A stretch of DNA of 5,961 nucleotides, taken from Bacteroides sp. CAG:1060 (GTDB lineage Bacteria > Bacteroidota > Bacteroidia > Bacteroidales > UBA932). Of the stretch, positions 1 to 5,961 are shown piece by piece. Position 1 is the stretch's first letter; each line of letters starts with the position of its first letter. The position numbers and the translations under genes are program-made. The stretch spans positions 1-5,961 of the forward strand of contig HF986329.1 in the NCBI GenBank assembly GCA_000432655.1, in the 5' to 3' direction. The notes beneath the pieces are model-generated. The model did no database searches. It was not told the origin of the DNA and saw nothing but the letters and a program-made list of their open reading frames with translations.

Positions 1-147
1 AACCTCGAAGCCTGGTTCAAGGCCGGAGTCACCTGCGTCGGGATGGGATCCAACCTCTTCCCTAAAGACGTGCTTGCAAATGGTGACTGGGGACGCATAA
101 CAGCCCTGTGCCGTGAGTCGCTTGATATTATAAAGAACTGCAGATAA
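1..147 (+). CDS. eda: KDPG/KHG aldolase, C-terminal 48 residues (5' end outside window)
   Basis: This is the 3' end of 2-dehydro-3-deoxy-phosphogluconate (KDPG) aldolase, also called 4-hydroxy-2-oxoglutarate aldolase. The enzyme is a cytoplasmic class I aldolase that splits KDPG into pyruvate and glyceraldehyde-3-phosphate, the last step of uronate breakdown. The reading frame is open from base 1 and ends at TAA 145-147. The visible residues align by eye with the known C-terminus: a Trp-Phe-x-Ala-Gly-Val stretch, then CVGMGSNLFPKD, whose Gly-x-Gly-Ser belongs to the phosphate-binding end of the barrel, then GDWGRITALCRESL, which matches the final helix (E. coli has GDYDRITKLAREAV here). The Schiff-base lysine and most of the barrel lie upstream, outside the window, so intactness cannot be judged. 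The uronate transporter gene 17 bases downstream on the same strand supports the call. Confidence 0.9.
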   Translation, partial: NLEAWFKAGVTCVGMGSNLFPKDVLANGDWGRITALCRESLDIIKNCR

Positions 148-164
148 CCTTTTTCAACCACATA
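148..164 (+). other. 17-base eda-exuT spacer without Shine-Dalgarno
   Basis: The gap between the aldolase stop and the transporter ATG is CCTTTTTCAACCACATA. It holds no purine-rich ribosome site, no room for a promoter and no terminator. Co-transcription of the two genes is therefore the simplest reading, with an A/T-rich leader guiding initiation as in other Bacteroidota. Confidence 0.6.
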
Positions 165-1634
165 ATGGACACACAAAAGAGACTGATGACCAATTGGCGT
201 TGGTGGATGGTCGTATTGATGTTCCTTGCCACCACGATCAACTATATGGACAGGCAGGTGCTGTCGCTTACCTGGAAGGACTTTATCGCGCCGGAGTTTC
301 ATTGGACAGATGATGATTACGGTACGATTACAGCGCTTTTCTCCATCATATATGCAGTATGCATGCTGTTCGCCGGCAAATTCGTGGACTGGATAGGTAC
401 GAAGAAAGGATATTTGTGGGCGATAGGAATCTGGTCGGTGGGAGCCTGCCTGCATGCCGTATGCGGGTGTATGACATGTAAGATTGAGGGGTTTGCGGAT
501 GTGGCTGCAATGCAGGCTATAGAGACAGGCTCTGCTGCCGCACTTGCCATAGCTTCTACAAGTGTGTGGCTGTTTGTTGCGGCAAGGGCAGTGCTGGCGA
601 TAGGTGAGTCAGGCAATTTCCCGGCCGCCATCAAGACCACGGCTGAGTATTTCCCTAAGAAAGACAGGGCGTTTGCAACATCCATATTCAATGCCGGTGC
701 TTCGATAGGCGCTCTGATTGCACCTGCGACCATTCCTCTCCTTGCACAGTTCTTCAGGGAAAGAGGCATCGGAGGAGGCTGGGAGATGGCGTTCGTTGTC
801 ATAGGAGCATTGGGATTTATCTGGATGGGCTTTTGGGTGTTCATGTATGACAAGCCGGAGAAGAGCAGGCACGTCAATGCCGCGGAGCTGGAGTACATCC
901 ACCAGGACGATGAGAGCGAGTCCTGCCATAAGGAGAAAGAGTCTTCCAAAGAAGAGAGCGTTGCTCTTTGGAAATGCTTTAAATACAGGCAGACATGGGC
1001 GTTTATCACCGGTAAGTTCCTTACTGACGGAGTGTGGTGGTTCTTCCTTTTCTGGGCGCCTGCATATTTCTCAGACCAGTTCGGATATTACTCCTACACC
1101 AAGGAAGGCATCATTCTTATCACCGTGCTGTATGCTATCGTAACGGTAATTTCCATATATGGGGGGTATCTTCCGAAGCTTTTCGTGGACAAGAAGGGCA
1201 TGAATCCTTATTCGGGACGCATGCTGGCTATGCTTATTTTTGCATTTTTCCCTCTTGCGGCGCTGTTTGCCCAGCCTTTGGGCGCACATTCGGCATGGTG
1301 GCCCGCGGTGCTTATCGGACTTGCAGGAGCAGGGCATCAGGCGTGGTCTGCGAATCTTTTCAGCACCATAGGAGATATGTTCCCTAAGAAAGCCGTCGCC
1401 ACCATCACCGGAATTGGCGGCATGGCAGGAGGTATCGGAGCCTTCATCGTGCAGAAGACTGCCGGAATCCTTTTCACGAGGACCGGGGAGATGGGAGACG
1501 CTTTCACATTCCTTGGCTTCGAAGGCAAGCAGGGCGGATACTTCATTATGTTCTGCTGCTGCGGTGTCGCATATATTTTAGCATGGACGATAATGAAGCT
1601 CCTCGTGCCTAAGTATAAGCCGGTGGAGATGTAA
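165..1634 (+). CDS. exuT: MFS hexuronate transporter (ExuT-like, anion:cation symporter family)
   Basis: This 489-residue inner-membrane protein is predicted to import hexuronates (glucuronate/galacturonate) or a close sugar acid by proton symport. About 12 hydrophobic helices are visible, with a charged central loop at about 229-275. Family marks are NYMDRQVLS (26-34) in helix 1, the MFS loop 2-3 motif GKFVDWIGTKKG (71-82), R141 and GESGNFPAAIK (147-157) in helix 4, and EYFPKKDRA (161-169). D29, R30 and E148 sit where acidic and arginine residues matter for substrate and proton coupling in relatives such as DgoT. This last point is family knowledge, not shown here. Compared with the E. coli-type core there are about 30 extra residues between helices 3 and 4 (about 100-132), as I recall for Bacteroides homologues. 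The ATG at 165 is the first in frame and leaves only a short tail before helix 1. There is no Shine-Dalgarno, as is usual in Bacteroidota. The gene ends in tandem in-frame stops TAA-TAG. Exact substrate is uncertain. Confidence 0.9.
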   Translation: MDTQKRLMTNWRWWMVVLMFLATTINYMDRQVLSLTWKDFIAPEFHWTDDDYGTITALFSIIYAVCMLFAGKFVDWIGTKKGYLWAIGIWSVGACLHAVCGCMTCKIEGFADVAAMQAIETGSAAALAIASTSVWLFVAARAVLAIGESGNFPAAIKTTAEYFPKKDRAFATSIFNAGASIGALIAPATIPLLAQFFRERGIGGGWEMAFVVIGALGFIWMGFWVFMYDKPEKSRHVNAAELEYIHQDDESESCHKEKESSKEESVALWKCFKYRQTWAFITGKFLTDGVWWFFLFWAPAYFSDQFGYYSYTKEGIILITVLYAIVTVISIYGGYLPKLFVDKKGMNPYSGRMLAMLIFAFFPLAALFAQPLGAHSAWWPAVLIGLAGAGHQAWSANLFSTIGDMFPKKAVATITGIGGMAGGIGAFIVQKTAGILFTRTGEMGDAFTFLGFEGKQGGYFIMFCCCGVAYILAWTIMKLLVPKYKPVEM

Positions 1635-1639
1635 TAGCC

Positions 1640-4600
1640 CTATTCTACACGTATGTCACGAACGCAGCGTGCTTTAGAGAAAGTAGCTTCTGCAGCGAGT
1701 GAAATGTTGCCATTGGATGTACAGAATCCGTATTTATTGCCGCCGTCTTTTCCGCTGCCACCCAAAGCCTCCACTCCAAAGGACCAGAAAGTTCTGCTTG
1801 GATAATATCCGGACGATACCAGATTCGTGTAGTATCTCATTACAGCAAGTTCCGTCTGGCTTGGAAGCCTGTATCCGTCAGGGCAATACCATGCATATAC
1901 GGAAGAACCATATTTGCTGACTTCATCATTGAGGGCTTTGAACGATACCGCTCCTGATGTCCAGCTTTGGTCCGCGGGTGCGGTCTCGAATTTCTTGTAA
2001 AGGCTGTTTGCGGTGGCACGCTCATCCTCATAGTCAAGCTCTCTTGAAGTGTAGTACCTCAGGGCGCTTTCATTGATGTGGGTGCATTCGAAAGTATATG
2101 AGCCGTCCGCATTCTGCGAGGTCTGGATATAGTCGTCCGGCGTCTTATTTATAGGAGCATCGTTTGCCAGACCAAGGTTCCTTACACATCTTACGGTGAA
2201 ATTTGTAATTCCTCCCCATTGGAATGAGCCGCTGATATCTCCTGTGGAGATACCCTCCTCTCCCCAGATGACAGTAGGCTGATTGTTGCTTGGATACTTG
2301 GTGCTGGAGATGACATGCTGCCTCCAGCGCGCAGGATCAGGCAAATTGCGGTCAGCGGTGGATCTGTTGTATATACGTACCGAGCTTTCCAGTACGCCGT
2401 CTCCCACATACATACCTATCAGCTGTCTTACGGATGCAAGATACCATCTTACCTCATCGCGGTCTATGATGCCGTTTCCGTTATTGTCCCTGTTGCGGGA
2501 CATGCATATATATCTTAGCGACTCATATCCTTCCTGAAGCTGAGGAAGTTCGTTTTTCACTTCAAACGAGAGATATTTGTCCCATCTGACGTTGTCCTGA
2601 ATGGTGATGATGTTGCTCACTGTGGTTCCGTTTGGCGCAAGTCCCCATTCGAAGACACTGTTGGCCAGGCCATTGAACGGGTCCGTATTCTTACCCGAGC
2701 CGTCCCGGGACCCGTCTTGGTTGTAGGTGAATACCTTATCCGCATGTTCGTCCACGGATTCGAGCCCCCATGCATTTTGGAGCCTGGTGTAACTTTCATC
2801 CGTGTTGTATATGCTCTTTATTGGTTTTTGCTGTATGGTGATGACGGAGCCGGTGGCGCGCGATTCAAGGTCCTTACTGGTGTTGGAGTTGCACAATATG
2901 TGCATGGCGCGCTCTTCCTTATTGACAAATCGCTTCCAAAGCGTAGGGGAAGACCCGCCGAAGATAGGATCCTTATCGTAGTAATACTCGTCCACGAACA
3001 CAGTTACGCATATCTTGGCATCATTGAGAGTTTCGCTGTCGAAGTCGCATTTGTAGTCTGCATAATTACCGCCGTTCTCAAGCCATGACGCGTATCTTTT
3101 CACTTGCGTCTTGATGTATTTCACCATATCGATGATATCCATCACGCCGTCATTGTGGTAGCCCTCAAGGCCGGGGTCGTTGCTCCCGTCAGACTCCTTG
3201 TTGTCTTCGGCGCTTCTGAAAGTGGATGACTCGGCGAAGACGCGGTTTGTGTATCTGCGTCGTATGTCTTTATAGAACTTGGTGGACGCATCCTTTTTAT
3301 TGAGTCTGAAGTGAACCCATTTGTAGTCCAGTCCGGCCGGGATGTCCGCGCCGTCCTGTCCTATGGCTGGAGAGCCTTCCCCGAAAGGTGTTTTTACCCG
3401 CCATGTCAGGTCATCGACCGTAGCAGTTGTCCCCTCGAAGAAATTCTTCGCACTGAAGGTCATGGTCTTGGTCTCGTAGTGGGCGTCGCAAATGGCGATT
3501 TCCTCTTTGGCTATAGTTATCTGCCCTGAAGCACCGGGCTGGTTCTCGATATTTTCCCCGTCCGAGGTCTCGACTTCTATTCTTATGTTGTTGACCGAAT
3601 TGATGGTGACGGTATAGTTGTAACTTGTGTTCCTTTCGGTCCGGAAATTGGCTACATCCTCGTATTCGTCATCATTCCAATGTTCTGAATCCCCGTTATG
3701 AATCTTCTTGCTTTTCCAGTCCCCCAGATGGATAAGATACAGCACGTCACCGCCCAAAGTCTGTCCAGCCTCGTTGCCAGTCAGTTTCATGGTGACCCTG
3801 GCGGATACCAGAACATAAGTGGAGAAGTCGTTTGCATTCTGGAAGATGCGCATGGTCTTGGTACTTGTCTTTCCGGAAAGGCTGGTGTATTCCATCGTCT
3901 GTACTTCATTGAGGCCGGTGGCGGTCTTTTTCTGCCTGCTTCTGTCCTGATAGCTTGTGAATGAGGAGTTTTTCGGCGTCTGTCTGTTCTCCGGCATGTA
4001 GAAAGAGAAAGACGCTTTGTTCGGCTCCGGGAATTCTTCGAAATTTGCCCATTCGCTGTCGAAGAATAAAGATGCGTACTGTGAGTAGTCTCCGGTCGGA
4101 GTGTTCGGATCAACGCTGCATGCGTCTTCATTTCTCTCCATCAGAAAGGCCGTCTTGGGGATGTTGAATACTCTCCAACTTTTCGGCTCGAAAGACTGGA
4201 TGACCTGGACGTTCTCGTCAGGTCTTGTGCCTGCTTTGAACGTGAACTTTATCTTGGCATCCATTCTTCGGAGAATAAGGCTCCCTGAACCTCCTCCACC
4301 TATGGTGATACCCTCACCGTCGCTTACCGTAACTCCGGATACGCTTCCGGACATAGGGAAGTATCCGTTTCTGGATGTTGTCTCCTGATTGAGATATACC
4401 TGAAAATTCTTTATGTCATCCTCGGTATTTATGTTGTGAGACAGCATTTCGGAAGATATTTTCACCATATCTCCGTCAATGTTCGCAAACACATAGATTT
4501 TGAATCCTGACCCGGAAGGGGATTTGATCTTGATGACTCCGGTACTTGGCTGGTTTGCCTGCGAATACCACCATCCTTCTTCGATGATATCCAGTTCTCC

Positions 4601-4879
4601 TTCGCTGTTCGTGCGGTCAAGTTCTCTATACCACTTGCTGTGAATCTTGTGTCCGTCCTTGTCGAAGACGAACACATAAAGGTTCATTATCCTGTTTTCA
4701 CTCTCGGCATTGAGGGTGGCTTTGGTGCTTATCTCCACATTCGGAGCAGAGCCGAATTTCAGGTAGATGTAGCCCTCTCCGCTGGTAAGGCCGCCCGGAG
4801 CAAACTGCTCCCTGACGCAGGAAGTCATCATAAGCAGGAATATCGCTGCGAATATGGTGGAAAAGTATCTTTTCTTCAT
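1640..4879 (-). CDS. Fimbrillin-like/DUF4906 surface lipoprotein, probable pilus tip or accessory adhesin
   Basis: This 1079-residue protein is predicted to be exported as a lipoprotein and placed on the cell surface or pilus. Residues 1-21 form a signal peptide with lipobox MTSC. Residues about 36-440 resemble the two-domain FimA/Mfa fold: STKATLNAESENRIMNLYVFVFD (49-72, an interrupted match to the usual T-x-A...E..I..L.VFVFD pattern), FPMSG (174-178), LRRMDAKI (203-210), FYMPENRQ (293-300) and RNTSYNYTVTI (416-426). Residues about 450-690 match what I know of DUF4906 proteins: VFVDEYYYD (627-635), W648, FVN, ERAMHI and SVITIQQKPIKSIY (678-691). Two related modules follow (about 785-904 and 991-1079), each ending in (V/A)RCVR(N/D). 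This C-terminal extension is far longer than in a stalk pilin (about 350-450 residues), which favours a tip or accessory adhesin. The start is fixed by the signal peptide. The gene lies 9 bases after another fimbrillin-like gene and ends in TAG. No specific ligand can be named. Confidence 0.85.
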   Translation of the reverse strand: MKKRYFSTIFAAIFLLMMTSCVREQFAPGGLTSGEGYIYLKFGSAPNVEISTKATLNAESENRIMNLYVFVFDKDGHKIHSKWYRELDRTNSEGELDIIEEGWWYSQANQPSTGVIKIKSPSGSGFKIYVFANIDGDMVKISSEMLSHNINTEDDIKNFQVYLNQETTSRNGYFPMSGSVSGVTVSDGEGITIGGGGSGSLILRRMDAKIKFTFKAGTRPDENVQVIQSFEPKSWRVFNIPKTAFLMERNEDACSVDPNTPTGDYSQYASLFFDSEWANFEEFPEPNKASFSFYMPENRQTPKNSSFTSYQDRSRQKKTATGLNEVQTMEYTSLSGKTSTKTMRIFQNANDFSTYVLVSARVTMKLTGNEAGQTLGGDVLYLIHLGDWKSKKIHNGDSEHWNDDEYEDVANFRTERNTSYNYTVTINSVNNIRIEVETSDGENIENQPGASGQITIAKEEIAICDAHYETKTMTFSAKNFFEGTTATVDDLTWRVKTPFGEGSPAIGQDGADIPAGLDYKWVHFRLNKKDASTKFYKDIRRRYTNRVFAESSTFRSAEDNKESDGSNDPGLEGYHNDGVMDIIDMVKYIKTQVKRYASWLENGGNYADYKCDFDSETLNDAKICVTVFVDEYYYDKDPIFGGSSPTLWKRFVNKEERAMHILCNSNTSKDLESRATGSVITIQQKPIKSIYNTDESYTRLQNAWGLESVDEHADKVFTYNQDGSRDGSGKNTDPFNGLANSVFEWGLAPNGTTVSNIITIQDNVRWDKYLSFEVKNELPQLQEGYESLRYICMSRNRDNNGNGIIDRDEVRWYLASVRQLIGMYVGDGVLESSVRIYNRSTADRNLPDPARWRQHVISSTKYPSNNQPTVIWGEEGISTGDISGSFQWGGITNFTVRCVRNLGLANDAPINKTPDDYIQTSQNADGSYTFECTHINESALRYYTSRELDYEDERATANSLYKKFETAPADQSWTSGAVSFKALNDEVSKYGSSVYAWYCPDGYRLPSQTELAVMRYYTNLVSSGYYPSRTFWSFGVEALGGSGKDGGNKYGFCTSNGNISLAAEATFSKARCVRDIRVE
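1643..1909 (-). other. Second FGE/C-type-lectin-like module at the adhesin C-terminus (residues ~991-1079)
   Basis: Recognisable elements are WYCPDGYRLPSQTELAVM (997-1014), FWSFG (1031-1035), a glycine-rich loop, YGFCTSNG (1050-1057) and the closing FSKARCVRDIRVE. The G-(Y/W)-R-L-P-(S/T)-x-x-E opening and ARCVRD ending are the hallmark pair of the Fib_succ_major/FGE-like group. C999 and C1072 bracket it, in the same arrangement as the first module. The catalytic cysteines of true formylglycine-generating enzymes are not evident, so a binding role is likelier than an enzymatic one. Confidence 0.65.
2168..2527 (-). other. First FGE/C-type-lectin-like module of the adhesin (residues ~785-904)
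   Basis: The module begins with YESLRYICMSRNRD, passes an EF-hand-like loop and the helix EVRWYLASVRQLIGMYVG (809-826), then HVISSTKY and VIWGEEG. It closes with FTVRCVRNLG (894-903). The plan of helix, W/I-S-S-T, and terminal VRCV(R/K)(D/N) is that of the Fibrobacter succinogenes paralogous domain and formylglycine-generating-enzyme-like proteins, which share the C-type lectin fold. C792 and C898 bracket the module. Domain limits are approximate and set by eye. Confidence 0.6.
2453..2488 (-). other. EF-hand-like calcium-binding loop (residues 798-809)
   Basis: Twelve codons encode DNNGNGIIDRDE. The ligand positions of an EF-hand or dockerin-type loop are all filled: 1 Asp, 3 Asn, 5 Asn, 6 Gly, 8 Ile, 9 Asp and 12 Glu. 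The loop is followed by an amphipathic helix (VRWYLASVRQLI), as expected after such a loop. Calcium binding is inferred from this pattern only. Confidence 0.7.
2810..3532 (-). other. DUF4906-type central region of the adhesin (residues ~450-690)
   Basis: This stretch follows the fimbrillin-like region and contains beta-rich sequence (SGQITIAKEEIAI, TMTFSAKNF, LTWRVKTPFG), an acidic segment at about 550-575, a helix at about 580-600, then VFVDEYYYD, W648, FVN, ERAMHI and SVITIQQKPIKSIY. The last group is what I recall as typical of DUF4906 proteins of gut Bacteroidales. No function is established for the domain. The limits are estimates. Confidence 0.6.
4817..4879 (-). other. Lipoprotein signal peptide and lipobox of the 1079-residue adhesin
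   Basis: Residues 1-21 read Lys-Lys-Arg, a hydrophobic stretch from about 5 to 18, then Met-Thr-Ser-Cys. Cysteine 21 is the expected lipidated residue after signal peptidase II cleavage. The residues after it are V-R-E-Q-F. The acidic residue close behind the cysteine is compatible with Bacteroidota surface-lipoprotein export signals, although it is not a perfect match to a known consensus. Confidence 0.85.
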
Positions 4880-4888
4880 GATGGTAAT
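4880..4888 (-). other. 9-base spacer between the two fimbrial genes, no Shine-Dalgarno
   Basis: On the coding strand the upstream TAG is followed by ATTACCATC and then ATG. The gap is too short for a promoter and has no purine-rich ribosome site, so the two fimbrial genes are almost certainly read from one transcript. The second may depend on ribosomes finishing the first. Confidence 0.7.
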
Positions 4889-5961
4889 CTAATCAAAAGT
4901 GGTTTCATTATCGACCGTTTTCCAAATCTCTGTCTCGAAATCCAGTTTCCCGGTATTCTTGTTGAAAAAGATATTGACCCTTATGTCGATACTCTCGTTG
5001 CGCTTGATTCTCTGTAGAGGGACAGCTACGCCAAGATCCGGGTCTATGTGGCTAAGATCGTTGTCGGAGTAGTTTATAAGGGCTTCCGCACCGTCAAATA
5101 CTTCCTCTTGGGTAGTGACTGAATTTACTTTATAGAAGTACCATTGATAATGCGGGGACTTGCCTCTGTTGTTGAAGTCAAGGGTTCCGGCATTGTTCCA
5201 TATATAATTGTTGCCGGAGCTGATTGTGTACCCGTTGGTCTTATCTCCTATGACATCGAAGTCGTCTATACTTGTACTAAGGTAAAGTTTGCCGGAGGAG
5301 TTTCTCAGGTATTTGTTCTGTCCGATGTTTTTAAGATCGAAGTAATATCCCCACACCAATTTCGATTCGTAACTCCAGATATAGTCTTCAATGTCGCTGC
5401 TGGCAAGCAGGTGGTTCTTCGGGCCGTCTCCGCTTGCGAGAAAATCGATACCCACAGAGCCGCTCTGGTGTCCTTTCAGCAGATATCTCATGCTTTTGTT
5501 CATTACCAGATATTGATTGCCTGTACTTAGGCTTTCGCTCGTCTCTTCGAATGAGTATGAAGAGATGTCCTTGGTGATGACATGTGGAGGATCTTTCTGA
5601 TCGATGTTAAATACACCCCCGCGAATTTTTATTCCCGGAGCTTTGTTGGTCTCGAAAAGGAACACGGCAGGAAAAGTCATCTCCGTGTTTGGCGCAAGAC
5701 CTATTGCGGTGGTCATTTTCTCCAATTCCTCGTATACGGCCCATGGAAAGAAGCTGTCTTGCTCGAAAAGATAGGTCTTGTCCGGGCTGATGTCATTGAG
5801 GCTTATGTCCTTGATCCAAATCATTTTGTCAAGGGTGCTGTTCCGGACAGTTACATGTATCTTGGCGCATATTCTGACAAGAGAAGCGCTGACCTTATTC
5901 TTGCCCGGGACTACATGGATTTCTTTCACGACGCGCAGCGGCATTCCGTATATACCGTACT
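4889..5961 (-). CDS. Fimbrillin-like (FimA/Mfa family) protein with lectin-like insertion, 5' end outside window
   Basis: The frame stays open to the right edge. The first in-frame ATG (5944) is preceded by sense codons reading Tyr-Gly-Ile-Tyr-Gly, so it is internal and the true start with its signal peptide is outside. Numbering here counts that Met as 1. YGIYGMPL and VRICAKIHVTVR (23-34) match the '(P)MYG...R.xAKI.V' join at the end of the first fimbrillin domain. APNTEMTFPAVFLFET (84-99) fits the FYxxE strand. PLQRIKRNESIDIRVNIFFN (309-328) followed by LDFETEIW fits the final strands of the fold. Between them, about 141-273 looks like a three-fold beta-trefoil insertion. In the cell it would be an exported pilus subunit or surface adhesin, made with the downstream 1079-residue lipoprotein. 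It could instead be an anchor (FimB/Mfa2-like) protein. The missing N-terminus prevents a firm choice. It stops at TAG 4889-4891. Confidence 0.75.
   Translation of the reverse strand, partial: YGIYGMPLRVVKEIHVVPGKNKVSASLVRICAKIHVTVRNSTLDKMIWIKDISLNDISPDKTYLFEQDSFFPWAVYEELEKMTTAIGLAPNTEMTFPAVFLFETNKAPGIKIRGGVFNIDQKDPPHVITKDISSYSFEETSESLSTGNQYLVMNKSMRYLLKGHQSGSVGIDFLASGDGPKNHLLASSDIEDYIWSYESKLVWGYYFDLKNIGQNKYLRNSSGKLYLSTSIDDFDVIGDKTNGYTISSGNNYIWNNAGTLDFNNRGKSPHYQWYFYKVNSVTTQEEVFDGAEALINYSDNDLSHIDPDLGVAVPLQRIKRNESIDIRVNIFFNKNTGKLDFETEIWKTVDNETTFD
5126..5524 (-). other. Possible beta-trefoil (ricin/fascin-like) domain inside the fimbrillin-like protein
   Basis: Residues about 141-273 (counting from the internal Met) can be laid out as three units of about 35-50 residues. 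Unit 1 runs from QYLVMNKSMRYLL to DYIWSYE, unit 2 from YYFDLKNIGQNKYLRN to LYLSTSIDDFDVI, and unit 3 from GYTISSGNNYIWNN to HYQWYFYKV. Each has a Tyr/Asn-rich opening, a Gly turn and an aromatic or hydrophobic closing strand. The last includes Gln-Trp, reminiscent of the QxW mark of ricin-type lectins. The repeats are weak, and the call is by eye. Confidence 0.4.

Noticed and set aside
317..1009. A 230-codon open frame on the minus strand opposite the transporter gene
   Set aside because: It lies wholly inside the well-supported transporter gene, and its protein is a patchwork with no recognisable family, signal or domain. It is a codon-bias shadow.
1161..1166. Run of six G in the transporter gene as a phase-variable tract
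   Set aside because: It is short and encodes conserved glycines in frame (YGGY). Nothing else suggests slippage.
1649..1672. Small inverted repeat CACG...CGTG near the convergent junction as a bidirectional terminator
   Set aside because: The stem is only about 4 base pairs with a 7-base loop, has no T-tract, and lies in the coding end of the adhesin.
1643..1909. C-terminal module as an active formylglycine-generating enzyme
   Set aside because: The module is too short and does not show the paired catalytic cysteines of that enzyme. Only the fold-level marks are present.
2717..3088. A 123-codon plus-strand open frame opposite the adhesin gene
   Set aside because: It is antisense to the DUF4906 region, has no family resemblance and no upstream signals, and is a shadow frame.
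5144..5530. A 128-codon plus-strand open frame opposite the trefoil-like segment
   Set aside because: It is a Val/Ile-rich translation of the complementary strand of a real gene, with no independent support.
5942..5944. ATG at 5944 as the start of the upstream fimbrial gene
   Set aside because: The frame is open to the window edge with fimbrillin-like residues (YGIYG) before it, and no signal peptide follows it. The gene begins outside the window.

Overview
The window looks like a Bacteroidales (phylum Bacteroidota) chromosome. The evidence is a long lipoprotein of the fimbrillin/DUF4906 type found in that order, a hexuronate transporter very close to the Bacteroides/Prevotella form, and genes packed head to tail with no Shine-Dalgarno sequences. 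I cannot name a genus from the sequence alone.

Left part, plus strand (1-1634): the 3' end of a KDPG aldolase gene (eda-like), 17 bases, then a complete 12-helix MFS transporter of the ExuT/anion:cation symporter group. Together they are the tail of a uronate-utilisation operon. The transporter would bring in glucuronate or galacturonate (or a related acid sugar), and the aldolase splits the late intermediate KDPG into pyruvate and glyceraldehyde-3-phosphate.

Right part, minus strand (1640-5961): two genes of a type V (FimA/Mfa-like) pilus or surface-adhesin operon, transcribed right to left and entering from beyond the right edge. The upstream one (4889 to the edge, 5' end missing) is a fimbrillin-like protein of about 350 visible residues with what looks like a beta-trefoil, lectin-like insertion. 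Nine bases further on lies a complete 1079-residue lipoprotein. It has an N-terminal fimbrillin region, a DUF4906-type middle, and two C-terminal modules resembling the FGE/C-type-lectin fold, the first carrying a textbook EF-hand-like calcium loop. The pair is best read as accessory or tip adhesins of a pilus whose stalk and anchor genes lie outside the window.

The two operons meet tail to tail with 5 bases between stop codons and no recognisable terminator. There is no gene-free stretch over 20 bases, and I saw no RNA genes, mobile elements, CRISPR arrays or long repeats. The region is mostly ordinary for its lineage. The most interesting parts are the two predicted binding architectures in the pilus operon.
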